Shown: piece by piece, positions 1-5,239 of the stretch
Numbering within the stretch: the first letter of the stretch is position 1
How the letters are laid out: every line of letters begins with the position of its first letter
Source of the DNA: Erysipelotrichaceae bacterium
Lineage (GTDB): Bacteria; Bacillota_I; Bacilli_A; Erysipelotrichales; Erysipelotrichaceae
NCBI GenBank assembly: GCA_024681275.1
Contig: JAILBD010000274.1
Location: forward strand, 1-7,231
Reading direction: 5' to 3'
Length of the DNA: 7,231 nucleotides
Position numbers and translations under genes: made by a program
Notes under the pieces: model-generated
The model's input: only the letters and a program-made list of their open reading frames with translations
Database searches by the model: none
What the model was told of the DNA's origin: nothing

Positions 1-806
1 TCGGTCATGATACAGGTCCCGTCGTTCATGTATGGAAGATGCTGCCATTCGCCGATGAGCCTGACGTTATCTGATACGACCGGGTCTTCTCCTTCCAGCC
101 AGTATCCGCCGCACATGTGTCCGAGTGCGCCGTTAAAGAAAGCGACTTCTCTTCTTCCATCTTCCCTGATGCCTGTACAGTTTGCGGTCAGATATTCTGT
201 CGTCTTCTGGTAGTCTTGTTCCTGCTGATCTTTGCCTTTGTGATCATTGGGGATGTATTGACGGTCATCATCACCGATGCCGATGATCTTCTTCCCCATG
301 TATGTGCCACTCAGGAAGTGGGGGTGGGAATAGAAAGTGGAGACGGGAAACTGTTCACATCTGTGAATGAAGAAAGCATATGGAAATGGATCGAGGCGGA
401 CATTCAGGATCTCTCCGTTTTTTCCTTCTTTCCATTCGATGTGATCTTCATAGAACCTGTAGTCAAGATATGGATCTTCACAGGAGTATCCGTAACATAA
501 TGGTTTTTCGGAAAGCTTCCGATATGAGATGATGTGATCTGTTTTCTGTGCCAGGTCATCATTATGAAGAGGCGTATGAAATGACAATGGTCCTGTTCCG
601 GGATTGATGATGCCGGCGAAACGGACCGCATCTGTGTTCATGTGCCGGAACATGTTGAAGATCTTTTCATCACCTTCCATGTGAAAGGTCGCGATCGAGT
701 CGATGCAATAAAGCCTTGCGTGTCCGTCCTGATCGTTGTCCCATCTTTTGGGGAAGTATGTCAGATCATCTGTATTTTTGTGATCAAAACCAAAATTATC
801 GGTCAT
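1..806 (-). CDS. Unrecognised soluble protein, 3' end beyond window edge
   Basis: I read 268 uninterrupted codons from an ATG at 806-804 to the left edge, with no stop, so the C-terminus is missing. The start is preceded by GGGAG about 8 nt upstream on the minus strand and overlaps the end of the 54-aa membrane protein gene, supporting this start. The protein has no evident signal peptide or membrane segment. It is rich in Asp, His and aromatic residues: His cluster SHPHFLSG near residues 160-167, GIGDDDR near 176-182, GHMCGGYWLEGE near 229-240, and IGEW near 251-254. Alternating polar/hydrophobic stretches (for example DHIEW, EILNVRL) suggest a beta-rich fold. A lipocalin-like AttH/CrtC-type barrel, a fold often tied to hydrophobic ligands, is a weak guess from pattern only. 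I do not recognise a family and assign no function. It is the third gene of the regulator operon, so a role linked to the divergent PTS/ene-reductase pathway is inferred from position alone. That it is coding is well supported by the open frame, ribosome binding site and operon fit. Confidence 0.82.
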   Translation of the reverse strand, partial: MTDNFGFDHKNTDDLTYFPKRWDNDQDGHARLYCIDSIATFHMEGDEKIFNMFRHMNTDAVRFAGIINPGTGPLSFHTPLHNDDLAQKTDHIISYRKLSEKPLCYGYSCEDPYLDYRFYEDHIEWKEGKNGEILNVRLDPFPYAFFIHRCEQFPVSTFYSHPHFLSGTYMGKKIIGIGDDDRQYIPNDHKGKDQQEQDYQKTTEYLTANCTGIREDGRREVAFFNGALGHMCGGYWLEGEDPVVSDNVRLIGEWQHLPYMNDGTCIMT

Positions 807-960
807 CGTTTTTTCTCCCGTAAAGGATGTCCAAGAGGAACTTGACTGTTGTAAGCAGGAGCACGATCGCAAAAAAGATGGCATAGGAGATATGCTGAGT
901 CAGGCCGAGATAGAACATTGCAAGCGACAGGAATAATGAGAGTATCAGTATGTATTTCAT
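796..960 (-). CDS. Small two-helix membrane protein (54 aa), unknown function
   Basis: This is a 54-codon frame from ATG at 960-958 to TAA at 798-796. The translation has two hydrophobic stretches, about residues 3-22 and 25-47, separated by a short polar turn (TQH), and a charged tail ending GRKNDDR. This looks like a hairpin of two membrane helices, with the basic tail probably cytoplasmic by the positive-inside rule. The start lies 2 nt after the regulator stop codon, and the end overlaps the next gene by 11 nt. No purine-rich ribosome binding site is visible before its ATG (the upstream bases are A/T/C-rich), so expression probably depends on reinitiation by ribosomes finishing the regulator. 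I recognise no family. It could help the downstream protein associate with the membrane, but that is speculation. Confidence 0.72.
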   Translation of the reverse strand: MKYILILSLFLSLAMFYLGLTQHISYAIFFAIVLLLTTVKFLLDILYGRKNDDR

Positions 961-962
961 AG

Positions 963-2897
963 TTAATTGTATTTGTATATCACCTGCATGAATTCTTCGT
1001 AGCTGTTGACTTTATGCAGGTCTTTGACGAGCGTTTCATTGCCGATGGCGTTGGCAAAGAACTGGAAGATCTCTTTGAATTCTTTGCGGTCTTCTTCTTT
1101 CAGGGATACGATGAGGACCAGGTCGACAAGATTGTCGCCCCATCTGATCGGTGTCTTGTTGATGTCGAAGGCAATGAATGAAGAGATGTCTTTGTTGTTC
1201 AGGGAATGGGCGATCGCGATATTGTTATAGGAAGAATAGGCGATCTGTTCATGTGCGATGAGTTCATCCCTGAAGTCTTTCTGGACCAGACCTTTTTGAT
1301 ACAGATCTTCACAGAGGGTGTCGATCGTTTCGATATAGTCTTTGAATCCGGTATCGATATAGAAGAGGTCCGGTTCGGTGAACTGAGAGATTTTATTCAG
1401 GAAGATGTTGCGGTCGGATAGTTCTCTCTGTTTGAAGACAGCTGACCTGAGTTCCTCAAGATCGTTCGCATTCGGGAATGGTCTGACATTGAGGACCGGA
1501 AGCCGGTCAAAGTCGATCTCGTAGGTCGACAGGATCAGATCGATGCCGCTGAGGCTGTTTTTGAGCTTATCAAAGTCGGTGATCAACTGGGAAATGATAA
1601 GGATGTCTCCCAGTGAGCGGGTGATCTTCTGACAGAGGTTCTTGCCTATGACATGATAGTCAGGCGCCAGGACGATGCAGCTCATCTTGGCTTTCTGCAT
1701 CTCCGCTTCTTCGATGATGGCACCGATGTGCAGGACGATGTAGGAGAGTTCGTTGTCACTCAGGACGACGCCGGTCTCTTCATTGATCTTGTAGGCGATA
1801 TAGCGGGCGACCAGATACATGAAGGGATAGCCCTGCTGGAGGTCAGAGAACTGGCCTTCCGAGATCGGGACGTTGGTCTTTGCCCTTATGATGGCGTTCT
1901 TGATGTGTATGGCGAAGCGATAAAGGAATTTTTCTGAGCTCAGGTCGATCGAATAGACACGGTCGACATCTTTGATGATCCTCAGGATCATTTCGGCCAT
2001 GTCTTTGCCGACGATGGCGTCGAGCCCTTCTTTTTCATCGGCTGCGATCTTGTTGATGATGCGCGTCGTCATCAGCATGGATGCTTCGAAAATGTCTTCT
2101 TTTGTGAAGAATGTCGGCTGATAGTATTTGGATAATTCTTCAAAGACTTCGGTGATGATCCTGATGATGACGTCATCGCTGTTTTCTTCGATCAGATCTT
2201 TATAGTAACGGCTCGTGTCGCCGTCTCCGACCTTGTGGTTTTCAACACAGAGACCCAGATGGATCGTGTAAGTCATGAGCGAGTATTCATCGAGATAGTA
2301 CTGATGTCTTGCCAGCACACCGGTGACGATCTGGCGGATGTCACTCAGTTCGACCCTGGTGAAGAAGCGCTGGATGTTTTCCAGGGAAAAGGAATTGTTC
2401 TTCAGTTCGTCTCTGATCACCGACATGGAAAAGGCTGCCCTGTCCGCATCATTGGCTACCGCGTAGAGTTTGCCGTTCTTGGTCTTCAGGTAGATCTTGT
2501 AGGTGGACAGATCTTTGCGGATCTCGTTGAGTTCCGTTTTGAATGTCGCTTCCGAGATACACAGGAAATCGATTGTCTCATCGATATCGAGCTGTTTGTT
2601 CCTGATGACGGTGTTTTCTATGATGTACTGCTGTCTTTCGGTGGCGTTGGCCGGGATGTCTTCACTGATGTTCGACACTGTGCTGTCCGGATTGTAATGA
2701 TATCCTCTGTCAGAGGAAAGGATGATCTCTCCTTCTTTGTTGATCGAGGAGATCAAATAACGGACATGTCTGACAGATGAGTCTGTCAGTTTTGCCAGTT
2801 CTTTGGCTGTGAGCCAGTCGTTGTTCTGTTTCAGGATCAGGAGCAGCCTGTTCCTGTCGTCGCCTTTTTTCACATCTTTATTATAGATATAAAGCAT
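963..2897 (-). CDS. PRD-domain transcriptional regulator with PTS EIIB-like and EIIA domains (MtlR/LicR-type)
   Basis: This is a DNA-binding activator whose activity is set by PTS phosphorylation, expected to control the divergent PTS operon. The 644-aa protein has the classic order: an N-terminal winged HTH (about 12-70), a second Mga/HTH-like segment (about 85-150), PRD1 (about 170-290), PRD2 (about 300-400), an EIIB-like domain (about 405-490) and a fructose/mannitol-type EIIA domain (about 505-644). PRD1 His213 lies in TIHLG. PRD2 has both expected histidines, His331 (FAIHIKNA) and His390 (ELSYIVLHIGA). The EIIA phospho-histidine is His564 in NIAIAHS. Two oddities stand out: the EIIB loop reads VLAPDYHVIG, with Ala411 where a Cys is usual, and PRD1 seems to lack its second histidine (EASMLMTTR near 271-279). 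The frame stays open upstream to 3242, but that part lies antisense to the EIIA gene. The ATG at 2897 begins the HTH and follows GGAAAGAAG, so I chose it. The two HTH regions favour a DNA-binding activator over a BglG-type RNA antiterminator. The sugar sensed cannot be read from sequence. Confidence 0.93.
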   Translation of the reverse strand: MLYIYNKDVKKGDDRNRLLLILKQNNDWLTAKELAKLTDSSVRHVRYLISSINKEGEIILSSDRGYHYNPDSTVSNISEDIPANATERQQYIIENTVIRNKQLDIDETIDFLCISEATFKTELNEIRKDLSTYKIYLKTKNGKLYAVANDADRAAFSMSVIRDELKNNSFSLENIQRFFTRVELSDIRQIVTGVLARHQYYLDEYSLMTYTIHLGLCVENHKVGDGDTSRYYKDLIEENSDDVIIRIITEVFEELSKYYQPTFFTKEDIFEASMLMTTRIINKIAADEKEGLDAIVGKDMAEMILRIIKDVDRVYSIDLSSEKFLYRFAIHIKNAIIRAKTNVPISEGQFSDLQQGYPFMYLVARYIAYKINEETGVVLSDNELSYIVLHIGAIIEEAEMQKAKMSCIVLAPDYHVIGKNLCQKITRSLGDILIISQLITDFDKLKNSLSGIDLILSTYEIDFDRLPVLNVRPFPNANDLEELRSAVFKQRELSDRNIFLNKISQFTEPDLFYIDTGFKDYIETIDTLCEDLYQKGLVQKDFRDELIAHEQIAYSSYNNIAIAHSLNNKDISSFIAFDINKTPIRWGDNLVDLVLIVSLKEEDRKEFKEIFQFFANAIGNETLVKDLHKVNSYEEFMQVIYKYN

Positions 2898-3002
2898 CGT
2901 TTCTTCTTTCCAGATTATTGTCAGGGGGTGTGACAAAAATCTGGCTTTTTTGTCATGGAAGAGAACCATAGAATGAAAGTGTATAAAGGAGGAACAGGCG
3001 AT
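2898..3002. promoter_or_regulatory. Divergent intergenic control region with inverted repeats
   Basis: This 105-bp gap separates the regulator operon from the PTS operon and must hold both promoters. It contains three copies of one hexamer in alternating orientation: TTGTCA at 2918-2923, TGACAA at 2931-2936 and TTGTCA at 2950-2955. The first pair forms an inverted repeat with a 7-nt spacer. The second pair sits inside a 9-bp inverted repeat (TGACAAAAA at 2931-2939 and TTTTTGTCA at 2947-2955). Binding by the PRD regulator is the natural inference but is not proven. A TAGAAT at 2969-2974 could be the plus-strand -10 element. No good -35 is correctly spaced from it, which would suit an activator-dependent promoter. 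I could not place a convincing minus-strand promoter. Confidence 0.55.
2985..2992 (+). promoter_or_regulatory. Strong ribosome binding site deciding the EIIA start
   Basis: AAAGGAGG lies 10 nt before the ATG at 3003. It rules in that start over the in-frame ATG at 2955, which sits within the operator-like inverted repeat and has no ribosome binding site. Confidence 0.85.
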
Positions 3003-3320
3003 ATGAGAAAAGTAGATGAAGAGAAGATCGTGTCTGTTATTGCCAGTGCCGGGAGTGCCAAGAGCTTCGCTTTCCAGGCGATGGAGGAGGCTGAGGAAGG
3101 AGATCTCAGCGCCGCGTGGGCTTCTCTGGAAGAGGCCAGGAAGGCTCTTGTCGAAGGCCATCAGGCACATACCGATATACTGCATATCGATGTGACAGAG
3201 GGCGTGGAGGTGACACTGCTGATCGTGCATGCGTCCAATCACCTTTCCAATGCCGAGATGTCGATCGATTTCGCGGAGAGGATCATAAAACTTTATGAAA
3301 GGGGAGTAAAGAATGCTTAA
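3003..3320 (+). CDS. PTS lactose/cellobiose-family EIIA component
   Basis: This cytoplasmic phosphocarrier accepts phosphate from HPr and passes it to the EIIB encoded next. The 105-aa protein has the length and all-helical character of the Lac/Chb EIIA family. Recognisable parts are the first helix (SAKSFAFQAMEEAEEGD, about 18-34), the EEARKALVEGHQAHTDIL segment (43-60) and the active-site helix LLIVHASNHLSNAEM (72-86). His76 aligns with the phosphorylated histidine, and His80 is the second conserved histidine. Family members usually read HAQDH here. In this protein Asn79 replaces the Asp that coordinates the metal at the trimer core in characterised members, so trimer assembly or metal use may differ. 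The ATG at 3003 is chosen for its strong ribosome binding site. The 3' end overlaps the EIIB start by 8 nt, which implies translational coupling. It is the first gene of the PTS/ene-reductase operon. Confidence 0.93.
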   Translation: MRKVDEEKIVSVIASAGSAKSFAFQAMEEAEEGDLSAAWASLEEARKALVEGHQAHTDILHIDVTEGVEVTLLIVHASNHLSNAEMSIDFAERIIKLYERGVKNA

Positions 3321-3624
3321 TATCGTTTTGCTTTGTGAATACGGTGCAAGTACTTCGATGGTCGCCGAAAAGATCGTTCAGGCCGCTGAAAAAAGAGGCA
3401 TCGAAGCGGTGTGCAACGCGTATTCCACGACTGAGATCGGCAATGTCATCGATACGGCCGATGTCATTCTGCTGGGTCCGCAGGTCCGTTTCAGACTGAA
3501 GAAGTTCAAGGATGCCTATGCAGACAAGGGTGTTCCGATGGATTCCATGGCACCGGCAGATTACGGAAGGATGAATGGTGAGGCTCTGCTTGACCAGGCA
3601 TTGAAACTGTTGGAAGAAAAATAA
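3313..3624 (+). CDS. PTS lactose/cellobiose-family EIIB component
   Basis: This cytoplasmic protein takes phosphate from EIIA on a cysteine and donates it to the incoming sugar bound by EIIC. The 103-aa length fits the family. The N-terminus carries the P-loop-like active site LLCEYGASTSM, matching the C-x-x-G-x-S-T-S pattern with Cys8 as the phosphocysteine. Later landmarks are DVILLGPQVRFRLKKFK (about 50-66) and MAPADYGRMNGE (about 78-89). These resemble the LLGPQV and (D)YG(xx)NG segments of cellobiose-type EIIB. The start overlaps the EIIA stop and is preceded by GGGGAG on the plus strand. The frame has no defects. The substrate cannot be inferred from this subunit. Confidence 0.95.
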   Translation: MLNIVLLCEYGASTSMVAEKIVQAAEKRGIEAVCNAYSTTEIGNVIDTADVILLGPQVRFRLKKFKDAYADKGVPMDSMAPADYGRMNGEALLDQALKLLEEK

Positions 3625-3649
3625 AACATAAATACGAAAGGGGAAATTT

Positions 3650-4939
3650 ATGGAAAAGACAAATAACAGAAAAATTGAAGAGTTTATCAACAAGCTGTCC
3701 GATGTCCTGACGCCGATCGCGGGCAGGATGCAGGACTTCCATCTGATCTCGGCACTGTCACAGGCGATGCAGATCAACCTGCCGATCGTTATCATCGGTT
3801 CGTTCGCTTGTCTGCTTGCCTTCCTGGATGTAGGCGGCTGGCAGGCTTTCGTCGGAGCTCATCCGATGATCTCCATGGTATGTATGACCATTCAGTCTCT
3901 GACTCTGAGCCTCTTTGGTTTCTACATCCTGATCGTCCTTCCTTACCTGTATGCAAACAGGCTGGGAATGAAGCAATCCGTGGCGATGATCCCGTTGACT
4001 GTCGCTGCATACTTCCTGCTGACACCAAGCCAGCTCTATACGGCAGTCAACAGTGAGTGGCTCGGTCACAAGGGTATCGTCTCAGTCGTTCTGGTCACGT
4101 TCATCGTCGTCAGAGTTGCCAAGTTCATCCTTGACAAGAAACTGTATATCAGGATGCCTGCCGGTGTTCCGAAGTTCGTCGAAGACGGTTTCGCAGTACT
4201 GGTTCCGGCTGTCGTCATCCTGGTCCCGTTTGCGATCATTGAATATCTCGTTGCACAGACTGAAGTCGGCTGTGTCCACGCTGTCATCTACAACATCCTG
4301 CAGATCCCGTTCCAGAGAGTCGGTCTCTCACTGATCGGTCAGACTCTGACGGAAGCTGCTGCTACATTATGCATGTTCCTGGGCCTGCATGCCAATACTG
4401 TCATCGGTATCGTTGAACCGGTCAGAATGGCTGCTGCAGCTGAAAATCTCGCTGCATGGCAGGCAGGTCTGCCTCTTCCGAACATCGCGCCTTACGGATT
4501 CACTAACCTCTCTCTGATCGGTGCCGGCGGAAGCTGTCTGTCAGCTACGCTCGCCTTCCTGCTCTTCGCAAGATCCAAGAGATATCAAGGTGTTGCCAGG
4601 ATCGCTGTCGTACCAGGCCTCTTCGGTATCGGTGAGCCTATCCTCTTCGGTCTTCCGATCATGCTGAATGCGACTGCGTTCATTCCGTTCATGCTGGTGG
4701 TCATATTCAACCAGATCTATGCTTACACGCTGATCGCATTGGGTGTCGTCGGCCGATTCACAGGTACGATCGTACACTGGACTGTACCGCCGATCATGAA
4801 CATGATCCTGGGTAGCTCCACTCCTGTTGCAGCGATCATCGCTCAGGTCATCGAGATCGCGATCGACCTTGCTATCTGGTATCCGTTCGTCAAGCTGATG
4901 GACAGAGAAGCTTTAGCTGAAGAAAAAGAAGCAGAATAA
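3650..4939 (+). CDS. PTS lactose/cellobiose-family EIIC permease
   Basis: This is the integral membrane channel that binds the sugar outside and presents it to EIIB for phosphorylation during uptake. The 429-aa protein is a normal length for Lac/Chb EIIC and has about ten hydrophobic segments after a short cytoplasmic N-terminus. Family landmarks include RMPAGVPKFVEDGFAVLVP (about 168-186), the substrate-site loop LGLHANTV with His247, and the signature GLFGIGEPILFGLPIMLN (323-340) with Glu329. Most cellobiose-type proteins read F-x-I-N-E-P there; this one has Gly328 in place of Asn next to the key Glu, and GLHAN instead of the commoner GIHG. This may reflect an atypical substrate. The gene follows EIIB after 25 nt and has AAAGGGGA at 3637-3644 as ribosome binding site. 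The C-terminus is short and charged (EALAEEKEAE), and no EIIA or EIIB domain is fused. The substrate could be a beta-linked disaccharide or an aryl-glycoside, but this is not resolved. Confidence 0.94.
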   Translation: MEKTNNRKIEEFINKLSDVLTPIAGRMQDFHLISALSQAMQINLPIVIIGSFACLLAFLDVGGWQAFVGAHPMISMVCMTIQSLTLSLFGFYILIVLPYLYANRLGMKQSVAMIPLTVAAYFLLTPSQLYTAVNSEWLGHKGIVSVVLVTFIVVRVAKFILDKKLYIRMPAGVPKFVEDGFAVLVPAVVILVPFAIIEYLVAQTEVGCVHAVIYNILQIPFQRVGLSLIGQTLTEAAATLCMFLGLHANTVIGIVEPVRMAAAAENLAAWQAGLPLPNIAPYGFTNLSLIGAGGSCLSATLAFLLFARSKRYQGVARIAVVPGLFGIGEPILFGLPIMLNATAFIPFMLVVIFNQIYAYTLIALGVVGRFTGTIVHWTVPPIMNMILGSSTPVAAIIAQVIEIAIDLAIWYPFVKLMDREALAEEKEAE

Positions 4940-4996
4940 GAGCCCGAATAAAATGTGTATTGAATAATCAGTAAGTCTCCGGGCTTACTGATTATT
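4940..4996 (+). other. Intercistronic hairpin with possible competing helix
   Basis: After the EIIC stop there is a perfect 13-bp stem, AATAATCAGTAAG at 4963-4975 pairing with CTTACTGATTATT at 4984-4996, with an 8-nt loop. It is A/T-rich and is followed by only ATTATCGG, not a long T-run, so it is a poor intrinsic terminator. It may stabilise the upstream PTS message, mark a processing site or cause partial readthrough. AGCCCG at 4941-4946 can also pair with CGGGCT at 4980-4985, which overlaps the loop and right arm and would exclude the long stem. This is seen in the sequence; its function is inference. Confidence 0.55.
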
Positions 4997-5022
4997 ATTA
5001 TCGGTATCTGAAGGGAGAAAAA

Positions 5023-5238
5023 ATGGAAAACAACAGATTTGAAAAGGTGATGATCGTGCTGATGCTGGTGATCAGTTTCTGGGTGCCGATCGCCGGTATC
5101 CTCCTGTATTTTCTTGCGGGAAAGAGATATCCCGAACTCAGGAAGAAGATCCTGATCGCGGCTGTCATCGGTTTTGTTGTGAATTACGGTCTGAATGTCA
5201 TGAAGGATCATAAGATGCTGTGGTGGGGGATGAACTGA
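5023..5238 (+). CDS. Small two-helix membrane protein (71 aa), unknown function
   Basis: This 71-aa protein has a polar N-terminus (MENNRFEK), a hydrophobic helix at about 9-32, a basic loop (GKRYPELRKK, about 33-42), a second helix at about 43-60, and a tail ending WWGMN. The basic loop suggests that both termini face outward and the loop is cytoplasmic, although the tail KDHK is also basic. The pattern WVPIAGILLYFLAGKRYPE followed by a second helix resembles the membrane part of small Bacillota proteins that often carry an N-terminal zinc ribbon; that ribbon is absent here. AAGGGAG about 6 nt before the ATG supports the start. The gene ends 1 nt before the ene-reductase start, so the two are probably co-translated. 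It could anchor the reductase or help move its hydrophobic substrate, but no motif shows this. Confidence 0.82.
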   Translation: MENNRFEKVMIVLMLVISFWVPIAGILLYFLAGKRYPELRKKILIAAVIGFVVNYGLNVMKDHKMLWWGMN

Positions 5239-5239
5239 C

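Noticed and set aside
117..500. 127-aa plus-strand frame with a hydrophobic stretch near its N-terminus
   Set aside because: It is the complement of the edge gene on the minus strand, which has the better start, ribosome binding site and operon context.
2235..2780. 181-aa plus-strand open frame
   Set aside because: It is antisense to the regulator's PRD/HTH region, has no ribosome binding site or recognisable domain, and reads as a codon-bias shadow.
2973..2987. Catabolite-responsive element (cre-like ATGAAAGTGTATAAA)
   Set aside because: The central CG and a terminal C of the consensus are missing, and the sequence overlaps the ribosome binding site. The match is too weak to annotate.
2955..3002. 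Earlier in-frame ATG for EIIA at 2955
   Set aside because: It sits at the end of the inverted repeat without a ribosome binding site. AAAGGAGG is placed correctly for the ATG at 3003, and the family starts near there.
2898..3002. RNA antiterminator (BglG/RAT-type) leader for the PTS operon
   Set aside because: The regulator has HTH domains rather than the CAT RNA-binding domain, and no terminator with T-run overlaps the repeats in the plus-strand leader.
2898..3242. N-terminal extension of the regulator reading frame by 115 codons
   Set aside because: It lies opposite the EIIA gene, has no domain-like content, and the HTH domain begins right after the ATG at 2897, which has a plausible ribosome binding site.
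4963..4996. Intrinsic terminator ending the PTS operon
   Set aside because: The stem is A/T-rich and no run of T follows. The downstream genes have no obvious promoter of their own in the short remaining gap, so readthrough is likelier.
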